64,000 bases of DNA, taken from positions 17,100,807-17,164,806 of the forward strand of contig CM067357.1 of assembly GCA_034190875.2 (NCBI GenBank). The letters run 5' to 3'. Positions 47,305 to 60,340 of this stretch are shown here, piece after piece (positions within the stretch are counted from its first letter, which is position 1; each line of letters opens with the position of its first letter). The DNA comes from Urechis unicinctus. Its lineage: Eukaryota > Annelida > Polychaeta > Xenopneusta > Urechidae. The notes beneath the pieces were generated by a model, which saw only the letters and a program-made list of their open reading frames with translations, was not told where the DNA came from and did no database searches. The position numbers and the translations under genes are program-made.

Positions 47305-48008
47305 AAATGAAACAAAGCCGTTACAAAACTAAAATATTTTTACTGCGAATACTGAAGATTCAAGCAGCCAGTATCTGATAAATACTCAGCCGCCTATGCA
47401 GAGTTTGTATAAGGTACGCATGCCACGATGAGATCTTAAAGTGCCCATCGAATTCGACCAAGCGCCCCTCGGCGCGCTCGCTGATATAACTGCATCTCTC
47501 ACTCGAGGTGGGATGGAGTTGAGAGGGATCACCCTAGAGTAAATTACAGCGAGCTGATCTACTAAGAACATCTAAAGATCGAGACGACGTGTCTTGCTTT
47601 GCTCCTACCCTATGACCTTACTCCTTCCCCTGCGTTACAAACGGAATAGACAAAGTAATATTGTGTAGATCGTCTGCAGCTTACGAGTCACAGCTTACAA
47701 AAACTGCGTACTTACTATGTCTTTGGAAAAGTAGTCAGTATCATTTGGAAAAAATGTCATGGCTTATTTTCCCTGAAGCTGAATAATTCCTTCGAATCAC
47801 TGTATGTATCCTCAAGTATGCACATCGCATCACTATTTGTATCCTCGAATAATCACATTGGCTTCCTTTCTTTACCCATTGAAGAACCGACTATGAACCG
47901 TCTAATGTGTCACGAGGCGCTTGTCGCGGCGGGAACCACTACTCGTGCGGAAGGGCTTCACGCCGTTGATTCTCCCTATGTATGGGTATTGCATGGTTTA
48001 CCTTTTTA

Positions 48009-48029
48009 CCCCCCCCCCCCCCCCCCCCC
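48009..48029. repeat. C homopolymer
   Basis: Twenty-one C in a row, prone to slippage and sequencing error. Confidence 0.9.
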
Positions 48030-48698
48030 TCCCTTATCTTGACTCAATTCACGGTTGCGAATCTTATCAGGTTACGGATGTGAAGTTGTCGTGGAGCCTT
48101 TGATCGCTCGGTGGAGGACGCATCGCGTGTTTGCAGTGCGTAGGTTTGGGGTTTTGTAGTCGTACTAATGGCCTTGACAAGTAAATAACAAGATCAGCGG
48201 TACCAAGGTCTTAGCCAGGATTCCTTAACTGTCCGTCCTACCCTTGCTAACCCAACCCAACCCAACCGTCCCGTCTACACCCCTACCCGCAAACGGCCCG
48301 CCACTGGAAATGTGTTAAATTCTTATTGGATTGCTCATCAACTGCAAGCTGCAGAAGTTTTAGTGCAATGTTTTAGTTGTGAAACTGGTGCTTTCTTGTA
48401 TCGTATAATCTTAGCCTTTTCTGGAACTCAAATGCAGGGTTAGTTTCAATAGCTGACAAGCTATATCTCAAAAATCATGTTGGGAAATTATTGGATCGGG
48501 CAATAATATAAACTGCAGTGCTGTACAAGAATATTCCCGACGTGAGGGTGACGTTTACTTGCGCGATCCCAGTAATATTCTGCGTTCTATGAAAAAGGTT
48601 AGACCAAGACGTAGGTTTGTGAAAAATGTAACTAACTTAAAGAAAGTGTTTTTCTCTAAGATATACAATACAGCCCGCCGTATTTTAAAATCACTCGT

Positions 48699-48719
48699 CC
48701 AATAGGACCTGTGACGTCA
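48699..48719. promoter_or_regulatory. CCAAT plus CRE candidate
   Basis: CCAAT at 48,699-48,703 is followed by a perfect palindromic CRE (TGACGTCA) at 48,712-48,719. No gene was recognised downstream, so this is only a candidate promoter or enhancer. I see nothing else from 45,830 to 49,880. Confidence 0.3.
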
Positions 48720-49879
48720 CATCGCAGGTGACTGTCCAAACTGTCTCCTTAACACCTTTTCGCTGTAGCATTCTAGTCATGTCTGGGAGGCAATATCTCG
48801 GTGACTACGAATCGGAGAAATATCAAACTAACATGGTTATTTAGAAAATCACAGAGGTTATAAGTTATGGATGATCTACCAGCTAGAAACAATTTTAAGG
48901 ACAAGATGCTAGGCGTCGCAAGCCTTATTATCTTATATAGCAATGGACCCCCTTGCTGTTGGAGCCAGCTTGGCTGCATTCGCACCTTTTGGCGATCGCG
49001 ACAAAAGTCACCCAAGTCAATTCAACGAGCGCGTTCGGTAGTTTTCGGTTTTTCTTGGCTCGTATATTTATATCGATACATGTCACTGTTGCTTGGGGTT
49101 ATTGACTTAAGTGCCTGTGATCGCGACGTGGGGTCGGATGGGATTATGTCGACCTCGCTACGTAGCCCCATGGACGGGTGTGTCTGGCTAACCCTGCGAA
49201 GTAAGGTGGTTAGGTTGCATTCGAGTAAAATACTTGGATTTTAAAAACGGGACTGTATGACTTTCCCGTAATATAAATCGTTACTCCCACGGGACTACGA
49301 ATTATTTAACTTCAAAATTTAGTTGGCCCGTGAGAGAAATCAAATTTTTCCAATGACAATTACCTTACGTCGCATAATCCCACGTTTTTTTAAACATAAA
49401 ACCGCCAGTCATGTGACTTTGGTATTCAGTATGGGTTTCTGGTATGGTCAGTTGCTAATTTTATATTTTGTGTTTGTTTGTTTTGAGAGAATTGTCTCTT
49501 TGGGACTTAGAAAAGCGTACTTTCGCATCGACTCGGTGTTCAAGTTGCAGACATTCGGAGAAATATCGACGTCCGACATGTTAGCGGTGAAGCGCATCGA
49601 CTTTAACACTTTATCTTGGTCTCAACTTGTGGTCGCAACATGTGAGATAATGATTTTATCTGCGTGAACTGACAAATATAGGAGATAACAACAACAACAT
49701 AAAAACCCCAGAGAATTTAGTTCTAAGGCAAAACGTTAAGTATGAATCGCAAAATGAGAATCCCCTCGTGCAGTGCGTATATTAGCTCCAACAATGGTTT
49801 AATAACGGTTCACTTCTCTTGCAGCTACTACAAGCCTGAACACATTCGTACACAGTTACGCCACTGTTGAACACAGACA

Positions 49880-50820
49880 CGCACACCCACATATCATACA
49901 TGCATACATACATACGTATATATATATATGTACGTTGGAACGTACGTACATTGGAACGTACATACATACGTGCATACGTGCATACATACATACACATCAT
50001 ACGTACATACATACATACATACATACATACATACATACATACATACATACATACATACATACATACATACATACATACATACATACATACATACATACAT
50101 ACATACATACATACATACATACATACATACATACATACATACATACATACATACATACATACGCATGTGTTTGCGCACACACGCTTATACACATACATGC
50201 GCACACACATCATACATACATACACACACAATCATACGTCAATTAACATACATATATGCATACATACGTACGTACGTACAACCATGCATACACATGCACT
50301 TGAACACACATACATACAAACATACACACATACGCACGTACGTAAAGTCATATGTATGTACGTACGCACATACTTCCATACATACATGCATATACACATT
50401 CATGCATACATATATTCATACTCACTCACTCACTCACGTACATACATATATGCATGTATACATGCACACACACACGCGCACACATGCATACACACGCATC
50501 ATACATACATGCATACATACACGTACACTCACTTATATATACACCCATACATACATACGTACGTACATATGTATGACACACATACATACATACCTGCGTA
50601 CATACATACATGCTTGCATCCATGCATGCAAACATACAAACACGTATGCGCACGCACACACATATATACATTCATACACACACATCATATATACTTTCAT
50701 AAATAGATAAACACACACCAACACATATCATACATACATACACTCACTCTTACACGTCATACATACATACATACACCATGCATACATACATGCATGCATG
50801 CATACACATGCGCACACATA
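49880..50820. repeat. ACAT tetranucleotide microsatellite with degenerate flanks
   Basis: Perfect ACAT repeats (about 40 units) lie at about 50,005-50,162. From 49,880 to 50,820 the sequence is an eroded version rich in CATA, CACA and GTAC. Long open frames on both strands (periodic Tyr-Ile-His-Thr or Met-Tyr-Val-Cys) are by-products. Confidence 0.95.
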
Positions 50821-53800
50821 TATACATGTGCATGCACCAAATCCCTGTGGCATGCACCATACGTATACACGCACACATACAGTAATGCTTTATGATTGTT
50901 GCAGGTGGGGTTCTTGTGGGGTGAAGTTTTCGCTCTGAGGAGAGAATCCACGTGACTCTGTTGATCTCCTTTGTCATTAAAACATCACGTGACGTTGCAT
51001 GACATGGGAACGGGAGGAACAATAGCATCCACATCGGGGCCGCTTTGCAGAGAGTTGTGAGGAAAATTTGCAGAGCACAAAAGAAGACTGGACATCCCAC
51101 ATTTGGATTTGGCCCATGTGCTGTATAATGTAACAGTAACCACAGCTATGATAGTAGTACCAACCATCCACTATCCGGGTCTGACTACAATGATGCTGAA
51201 TTTGACAGATTCCACCAGGACAGCCCCATTGTAGTAGAGCGGAAAAACTTGAATACACTTAACCGTGAAAGTCCCCCAGAGTTAACAATGTGTTAATATG
51301 GTACATACTTTATGAATTTTTAAATGTTATTCAACTTCATCCTAGTATAAGATGATAAGATAATCAATAATAAGCAAAGAGGGAAAATGCAACATCAAAA
51401 TATATTATATTATCTATTTCAAACCTTCACTTAAAGGGGGCTTAATATTTTAGGCAACCGGCTAAATATATATGGATTTTCAAGGTTAAAGTCTGCTAAA
51501 GACAGAAGCATCATCTGTAGAAGAAAATAATTCAAGGATCCCCCCAGCCAGATCAAACAGCCACAGGTTAAATTATTATCCATACATTGTCTGTAAAAAG
51601 TGTCACAGGTGTATATATTGACAGTCTGATGCTGTGCTTTATACAGAGGCTAGGATAAAGATGAGAAGGAAAACTTCCTCACCAAGAAAAGGTACTTTTG
51701 TTTTCTATGCCCTGTCTCTCAGGATATTTTGTATCAATGGAGTGTATTCTTCAGAAGTTTAGAGTCTCATATTGTGATGTGTACAGAAACAGCAGCCACT
51801 GAGGGGAAACTGAAGGAAGGTGTGTGCCCCACAAAACCAAACTGGCAGGCCTTAATTGTCTTTGAGTCTCATTCCAGTTTTGAATTTTTGAGTCTAGACT
51901 TAGATTACTGTATTACTGATATTAGTTTACATATGCCCATTGTTATGCATTTAACTGGCAACCATTACAGTTTGGTGTAAATTTGTTTAAATCTCATTTA
52001 TAACCATATTATGTGTATCTGCACACAAAAGGCATTTGGACACTGTCTTTTGATTGAAAACAGGGAAGTCAAATACCTCTTTGCTTATCTTTGCTTTGTG
52101 CTATTCAGCAGATGCTTCCATAAGACACTCAAGGAAAGTCAGCCTTGGTTAGTATGATTTTTTCCGTCAGTACTTGGGAAGAATATACTCATATTAGGGA
52201 ATTGGATCTGAATGTTTTGAATAATTAAGAAATGTATCTGCATGCTCTTCATCTTACATATTGGGAAAGAGGGTTGACTATAAATGGGATTTTGATTAAC
52301 ATGATCTGATATACATGAGACTGATAATACAAGCATATTGTTTTCTTTTTCTTTCTATTAAAAGCTGGGCTCCCTACATTTCTTATTACTTGGGAAGAAT
52401 GGCAGCTTCGTACTTGCTCATCACGGGCCATATCCACTTTCAGCCAATGACTTTCTCAGTATCCGAGGCAGTGGATTTAACTAACTTTGACATGATGTCG
52501 TTTGTTTGCTTGCAGGAATTTAAGTCGTTTATGGTTTCATTGACCTTCTATGACTTACATGATGTCATTAACACCCAAAGGTTTATAGATCACAGTTAAT
52601 CGATGCTTACTGCACCTGGCAATACACCAGAGTCCTGGATTGAGAAACAGGTACCAGCCCTCATGTTTTGCGTAAGGATTTTCGAACACACCCTAATCAG
52701 GCGTTGGGACATGATAATACCAGTGAAATACAGTCATCCACCAAAAAGAAGTAGTAATTTTATTTTATTGACACAGTTTCACACCCTTCTAGTCCAGTCT
52801 GTTTTTCTATGAACATTGTGGTGTAATATTGCATCATTGAGTAAGCTGTGTTTTTTTTTTGTATTCAGTAACCATTGCTTGTCTGCTTTGTACTGTTATT
52901 TGCCCGGCAAGTGATTTTGACATCAGTGTTGGGGTGTATCCTCAAGGTGGTGCACATTGGACAGCAGTAGTAAGTATTGCCTATGTCATAAGATAAGTAA
53001 GATATTGTGCCCCTTATTAAATCAGCTTAGAATACTGCTGAAATGATAGAAATGTGGCAGTATTTAGTTTGTTGTCACATTATGTTAGCATATTTCATTG
53101 TAATTAGTGTATTTTAATGAGCATGGTGTAGAACGTGACATATATCTTTGGTATTATTTTTTTCCATTTTAGATACCTTACAATTCGGCATTAATAAATT
53201 GTCTGTGTAACTGGTACTTTGGAAAACTGCATTCTTACATTTAAATGGAAAAGGAATTATTGTTATGTATGTATAGATGCTACCATGAAACAAGGCAACA
53301 TACAAAGACAAAACAAGAAGAGACACATTCAGTCTACTAGAGGTGAGAACTTTTACTTCGAATGTAATGGTATGTTAATGGTTTGTGGCAATATAACACA
53401 GGTAATGAGTTTGCTTGAGCCCTCGTTATCAATCAATTTAGAATGGTATATTGTATGCATGCACATTATTAATTTGTTCTTAGTGAAATGTATTTTATGC
53501 TTATAAGTTGCAATGAACCTGTTTGAACATATTAATGTGTCTGTTATCTTCAGTTGACCCAGAAGGAATAAAGTGGAGCTGTAACTTCTAATATCTCCAT
53601 ATTCATGATATGAATATTGCATCAGTTGGTCCTTCTGGTTGCAGACTTAAACTGCATAAACTGAGGCATGATACTGACACATTGGTAAGTGATAAAATGT
53701 GTAAATGTTTTTGAGATGTGATCTTTTGGTTTATAATCTTTAAGGAGTTGTGTGGGCGTGGTAGAAACTCACTTTCAATGATTATTGATACCTTTGTGAT

Positions 53801-54134
53801 ACAACTAAATGTTTTCAAATGACAAAAAGATAAACAGGCATTAACCTTTGTGTACAGATGTACTGCAGCAAGTTCCCCTTGGGATGCACCAGATCAGACA
53901 CGGGAGAATATATTCCATGCTTTGTGTTCCCCTTAGACTCGGATGTTTGAAATAAAACTGTATCAGTCAAGCAGTTGATGTTATGTTTCTCTCGGTACTT
54001 ACTGCTTCATGTGCCTGAAAATGGCATTTTTATGCATCAAATATTGTGATGAGAGCATTGTGGGACCTCTGTTAGCATGTAACATAGCAACATTCACTTC
54101 ATGATTGAGTTTTCTCCCAGACTCTACAACATAT
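50821..54134. other. No confident gene
   Basis: A few open stretches have splice-like borders, for example 51,060-51,250 with CRAQKKTGHPTFGFGPCAV, and 51,720-51,820 after CTGTCTCTCAG. No family is recognised and they do not form a clear gene. Confidence 0.3.
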
Positions 54135-54329
54135 ATTAGCTGGTTGGTTTCCCTATAAAGCCTCATTACATGCACTTGCTGGTTTGTTCCCCTTTATAGC
54201 CTCATTAGATACACTTGCTGGTTGGGTCCCCTTCATATCCTCATTGCACAAACATGCTGTGTGGGCCACCTATATAGCCTCTCAACATACACTTGTTGTG
54301 TGGGTCTCCAATATAGCCTACCAACATAC
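54135..54329. repeat. 39-bp minisatellite, five units
   Basis: Units start at 54,135, 54,174, 54,213, 54,252 and 54,291, each exactly 39 bases, of the type ACTTGCTGGTTGGGTCCCCT followed by TCATAGCCTCATTACATAC. Because 39 is a multiple of three, one frame stays open with a 13-residue period. The array runs straight into the 172-bp satellite. Confidence 0.9.
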
Positions 54330-54333
54330 ACTT

Positions 54334-57300
54334 AACCCTCATGCATGGAACCATGCATGGTTCTGAGGTAGTCGGGGTGCCACCACCTCAGAACCATGCA
54401 TGTTTGAAGCTGGTTCATTGCAGTAGCTAAGAACCATGGGTTTTGGGGTATTTGTAGCGGAATCCGCTACCATATCATGTTTTCCCATGGTTCTTAACTA
54501 CTGGAACCCTCATGCATGGAACCATGCATGGTTCTGAGGTAGTCGGGGTGCCACCACCTCAGAACCATGCATGTTTGGAAGCTGGTTCATTGCAGTAGCT
54601 AAGAACCATGGGTTTTTTGGGGTATTTGTAGCGGAATCCGCTACCATATCATGTTTTCCCATGGTTCTTAACTACTGGGAACCCTCATGCATGGAACCAT
54701 GCATGGTTCTGAGGTAGTCGGGGTGCCACCACCTCAGAACCATGCATGTTTGGAAGCTGGTTCATTGCAGTAGCTAAGAACCATGGGGTTTTGGGGTATT
54801 TGTAGCGGAATCCGCTACCATATCATGTTTTCCCATGGTTCTTAACTACTGGAACCCTCATGCATGGAACCATGCATGGTTCTGAGGTAGTCGGGGTGCC
54901 ACCACCTCAGAACCATGCATGTTTGGAAGCTGGTTCATTGCAGTAGCTAAGAACCATGGGTTTTGGGGTATTTGTAGCGGAATCCGCTACCATATCATGT
55001 TTTCCCATGGTTCTTAACTACTGGAACCCTCATGCATGGAACCATGCATGGTTCTGAGGTAGTCGGGGTGCCACCACCTCAGAACCATGCATGTTTGGAA
55101 GCTGTTCATTGCAGTAGCTAAGAACCATGGGTTTTGGGTATTTGTAGCGGAATCCGCTACCATATCATGTTTCCCATGGTTCTTAACTACTGGAACCCTC
55201 ATGCATGGAACCATGCATGGTTCTGAGGTAGTCGGGGTGCCACCACCTCAGAACCATGCATGTGTTGGAAAGCTGGTTCATTGCAGTAGCTAAGAACCAT
55301 GGTTTTGGGGTATTTGTAGCGGAATCCGCTACCATATCATGTTTTTCCCATGGTTCTTAACTACTGGAACCCTCATGCATGGAACCATGCATGGTTCTGA
55401 GGTAGTCGGGGTGCCACCACCTCAGAACCATGCATCAGAACCATGCATGTTTGGAAGCTGGGGTTCATTGCAGTAGCTACTGGAAACCATGCATGGTTTT
55501 GGGGTATTTGTAGCGGAATCCGCTACCGGAATCCGCTACCATATCATGTTTTCCCATGGTTCTTAACTACTGGAACCCTCATGCATGGAACCATGCATGG
55601 TTCTGAGGTAGTCGGGGTGCCACCACCTCAGAACCATGCATGTTTGGAAGCTGGTTCATTGCAGTAGCTAAGAACCATGGGGTTTTTGGGGGGTATTTGT
55701 AGCGGAATCCGCTACCATATCATGTTTTCCCATTCTTAACTACTGGAACCCTCATGCATGGAACCATGCATGGTTCTGAGGTAGTCGGGGTGCCACCACC
55801 TCAGAACCATGCATGCATTTTGAAAGCTGGTTCATTGCAGTAGCTAAGAACCATATTTGTAGCGGAATCCGCTACCATATCATGTTTTTCCCATGGTTCT
55901 TAACTACTGGAACCCTCATGCATGGAACCATGCATGGTTCTGAGGTAGTCGGGGTGCCACCACCTCAGAACCATGCATGTTTGGAAGCTGGTTCATTGCA
56001 GTAGCTAAGAACCATGGGGGTTTTGGGGGGGTATTTGTAGCGGAATCCGCTACCATATCATGTTTTCCCATGGTTCTTTACTTACTACTGGAAACCCTCA
56101 TGCATGGAACCATGCATGGTTCTGAGGTAGTCGGGGTGCCACCACCTCAGAACCATGCATGTTTTTGGAAGCTGGTTCATTGCAGTAGCTAAGAACCATG
56201 GGTTTTGGGGTATTTGTAGCGGAATCCGCTACCATATCATGTTTTCCCATGGTTCTTAACTACTGGAACCCTCATGCATGGAACCATGCATGGTTCTGAG
56301 GTAGTCGGGGTGCCACCACCTCAGAACCATGCATGTTTGGAAGCTGGTTCATTGCAGTAGCTAAGAACCATGGTTTTGGGGTATTTGTAGCGGAATCCGC
56401 TACCATATCATGTTTTCCCATGGTTCTTAACTACTGGAACCCTCATGCATGGAACCATGCATGGTTCTGAGGTAGTCGGGGTGCCACCACCTCAGAACCA
56501 TGCATGTTTGGAAGCTGGTTCATTGCAGTAGCTAAGAACCATGGGTTTTGGGGTATTTGTAGCGGAATCCGCTACCATATCATGTTTTTCCATGGTTCTT
56601 AACTACTGGAACCCTCATGCATGGAACCATGCATGGTTCTGAGGTAGTCGGGGGGTGCCACCACCTCAGAACCATGCATGTTTGGAAGCTGGTTCATTGC
56701 AGTAGCTAAGAACCATGGGTTTTGGGGTATTTGTAGCGGAATCCGCTACCATATCATGTTTTCCCATGGTTCTTAACTACTGGAACCCTCATGCATGGAA
56801 CCATGCATGGTTCTGAGGTAGTCGGGGTGCCACCACCTCAGAACCATGCATGTTTGGAAGCTGGTTCATTGCAGTAGCTAAGAACCATGGGTTTTGGGGT
56901 ATTTGTAGCGGAATCCGCTACCATATCATGTTTTCCCATGGTTCTTAACTACTGGAACCCTCATGCATGGAACCATGCATGGTTCTGAGGTAGTCGGGGT
57001 GCCACCACCTCAGAACCATGCATGTTTGGAAGCTGGTTCATTGCAGTAGCTAAGAACCATGGGTTTTGGGGTATTTGTAGCGGAATCCGCTACCATATCA
57101 TGTTTTCCCATGGTTCTTAACTACTGGAACCCTCATGCATGGAACCATGCATGGTTCTGAGGTAGTCGGGGTGCCACCACCTCAGAACCATGCATGTTTG
57201 GAAGCTGGTTCATTGCAGTAGCTAAGAACCATGGGTTTTGGGGTATTTGTAGCGGAATCCGCTACCATATCATGTTTTCCCATGGTTCTTAACTACTGGA

Positions 57301-58060
57301 ACCCTCATGCATGGAACCATGCATGGTTCTGAGGTAGTCGGGGTGCCACCACCTCAGAACCATGCATGTTTGAAGCTGGTTCATTGCAGTAGCTAAGAAC
57401 CATGGGTTTTTGGGGTATTTGTAGCGGAATCCGCTACCATATCATGTTTTCCCATGGTTCTTAACTACTGGAACCCTCATGCATGGAACCATGCATGGTT
57501 CTGAGGTAGTCGGGGTGCCACCACCTCAGAACCATGCATGTTTGGAAGCTGGTTCATTGCAGTAGCTAAGAACCATGGGTTTTGGGGTATTTGTAGCGGA
57601 ATCCGCTACCATATCATGTTTTCCCATGGTTCTTAACTACTGGAACCCTCATGCATGGAACCATGCATGGTTCTGAGGTAGTCGGGGTGCCACCACCTCA
57701 GAACCATGCATGTTTGAAAGCTGGTTCATTGCAGTAGCTAAAAACCATGGGTTTTGGGGTATTTGTAGCGGAATCCGCTACCATATCATGTTTTCCCATG
57801 GTTCTTAACTACTGGAACCCTCATGCATGGAACCATGCATGGTTCTGAGGTAGTCGGGGTGCCACCACCTCAGAACCATGCATGTTTGGAAGCTGGTTCA
57901 TTGCAGTAGCTAAAAACCATGGGTTTTGGGGTATTTGTAGCGGAATCCGCTACCATATCATGTTTTCCCATCGGGGTGCCACCACCTCAGAACCATGCAT
58001 GTTTGAAAGCTGGTTCATTGCAGTAGCTAAAAACCATGGGTTTTTGGGGTATTTGTAGCA
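54334..58060. repeat. 172-bp palindromic satellite, about 21-22 copies
   Basis: The consensus unit is 172 bases and begins GGAACCCTCATGCATGG. Each unit has an 18-bp inverted repeat (CATGCATGGTTCTGAGGT with ACCTCAGAACCATGCATG). A second pair, TAAGAACCATGGG with CCCATGGTTCTTA, encloses a third, TAGCGGA-A-TCCGCTA. Copies are very alike; most differences are in G or T run lengths, plus local duplications (for example near 55,430 and 55,520) and a shortened unit at about 57,970. No transposase or coding region is attached. Confidence 0.95.
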
Positions 58061-59790
58061 TGGATTATAGGCAATGGTCACCTTGTACTTTTCAAGTTTT
58101 TCTCTAAATATTCAGTTACATTTCACGGTGCTTGCCGTCAATCAATGAATGTCTGTTCATATTCGTTCGATTTTTCTTTTGTGATAATCCGATTCGAAGC
58201 AATGATAAAAATGAACATTGTGTGGGTATTTGTTTTCTTGTCATTGAATTGCATTTACCCATTAGCGTTTCATTCTAAATAACTTAAATTTGCATAACAA
58301 GCTGTAAATTCCACCAGGCCCACCCCTACAAAAATGTACAATAAGGCTACAAAGATTGCTCTTTACATCAGTAGCTGGTAGGGCAATGTGACATATGCCT
58401 GACTTATGAGGCAGTGCCCGTTGTCCAATTGTGTCATCCTGATAAAGGCTTTGACGCAGTTAACGTTGTAAAATTTTAAGATGTATGAATAATTAACAAC
58501 AAGGCTATATGAGTTATGACTGATCGGCGAATGCGGTTACAATTACACATCAGGTCGTTGTGAACTAGTTCAGCTGTAATATGAATCACTTCATTTGAAA
58601 ACAACGTATATATGAAAGAGAATGATACTATATATATTTCTTGAAAAATATGCATCGTGCACGTTGAATAAAAAATTGGACGCTTTGCACATTGGGGCAT
58701 AACAACACCAATACATGATTTAACTGTATCAAGTGTATTAGCTCCAACTGTCAAAACAAAATGTGGTTTATGTAGTGTTTGAAACTAGAACCCAGCATCG
58801 TTCGATACGACATATTTGTATTAATGCTGTTGAAAAAAAATCCCAGGCGTATGATTGTCAGTACTACATGACAGTGTAGATTGTTTGTGTTCATGATTTT
58901 AAGGCGTAGACAACGGGTATGTTCTTTGTGTTGGTTTGAACACTGTCATGGTTGCATGAATATACCTCCGAATGCAAAATTAGATTGTCACATTGAGCTT
59001 ATCCTATGACAGTGAATATTGTATTCCTTGTGACGCACTAAATTTAACACAGTTAACTGCCTTGCGTTAAGTATTTGATTGATCGACATCGATGTAATTT
59101 GAATGTCACCCCACTTTTTTAACAACTTAAAACATAATGATATAAAATCATATGTACGTTAATATTGATAAATATTGGGTACTTAATGCGAAATCATTAT
59201 TTCGTTAAAGAAAAGCTGCATCCTGCAAACGTTATACAGTATTATAAAATTCACCTGAGGATAAACCATCTCGAATTATTGTGTATTGTAATTCAATATG
59301 TATAACTACCATGCAAAACGTTAATGTAAGCATGATTTATCAGTCAATTGGTTAATAGCCATGGGGGTCTTTCAAGAATTGTTTTTTCCGAGGAATCAAC
59401 TGACGTAAACCGAGTTCACAATCTTCTCGGATGGTAAAAAAATCTATCAAGAAGAAGACAAATACCGGTTATTCAGCTTTCGTGCACTCACTATTCACAC
59501 TAGAAATATAAAGATGACAATCTTATTACAATCCCACGTGGAGTAAATTAAAGATCATAAGACAATATGGTAAGGTTTCAGTAATTTCCAACTTTGACAT
59601 TTGAATCAGTCATGCGAAGAAATTTACGTCCAACACAAGTTGTATCGATGCGGGTGTCCTGTTTGTGATGAATTATTATCGATCATTACATATATTGTTT
59701 CAAATGAAGGCACCTCCCTTCACATGATAAATAACTTCCTATTTTCCCTGTGGTAATTCCGGTCGGAGCTTAACGAAAATGATGTAGGAC
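58061..59790. other. No feature recognised
   Basis: AT-rich sequence between the satellite and the assembly gap. Small open frames only. Confidence 0.35.
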
Positions 59791-59890
59791 NNNNNNNNNN
59801 NNNNNNNNNNNNNNNNNNNNNNNNNNNNNNNNNNNNNNNNNNNNNNNNNNNNNNNNNNNNNNNNNNNNNNNNNNNNNNNNNNNNNNNNNN
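59791..59890. other. Assembly gap (100 N)
   Basis: Exactly 100 N, the usual placeholder for a gap of unknown size. On the minus strand it begins about a dozen bases before the position where a ZNF-type exon would start. Confidence 0.99.
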
Positions 59891-60340
59891 GTACACGAAT
59901 CAATAGCTTTTTCCGTGTGATCTTTTAAAACATTTAAAACATTCATGCATCAACTTAAACGAAAGAGTGGTCTTGATTGAATAACCAGTTCAACATGAAA
60001 GCTGTTGCTTGATCTTTATAGAAATGAGTTAATGACACAATTGTATTCCCTAATGAAGCGAAGTGTTGGAATGATCACTTTAAAGAAGTAGACAGTTGTC
60101 ATATATTTTCACAACACGTGGATGCGTGGGCGCGAACCTAACCATATTTTGGCAATATTGGTGCACGCTTAGTTAATGACTTATATATACTGTCCCTGAT
60201 AGATGACTAATTTATCTGTGAATTACGTGAAAAACGATAATAGCTAAACGATTCCATGATTCCACCAGGGAACATAAGCACTTAGTACCTCTGCAAACAT
60301 AGGTACACTAGACTGACAGACTGATCAAATTGATGTCACT
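59891..60340 (-). repeat. Inverted relative of the ZNF1 upstream region
   Basis: Reverse complement resembles window bases 1-420. On the minus strand it reads from AGACTGACAG-type sequence at 60,330 to AGCTATTGATTCGTG at 59,893, so the expected splice acceptor and exon fall inside the gap. This points to another, oppositely oriented zinc-finger locus. Confidence 0.7.

Noticed and set aside
48250-48275. Telomere-like AACCC repeats
   Set aside because: Only three to four short units (AACCC), not TTAGGG-type, in an internal position.
49867-50710. Long open frames of 260-280 codons on both strands
   Set aside because: They are translations of the ACAT microsatellite and its eroded flanks; period-four repeats stay open in several frames.
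54184-56192. Repeated open frames with MHGTMHGSEVVGV-type peptides
   Set aside because: They follow the 172-bp satellite unit, break at every length change, and have no start or splice context.
54334-58060. CRISPR-like array
   Set aside because: The repeats are contiguous 172-bp satellite units without unique spacers, in an animal genome.
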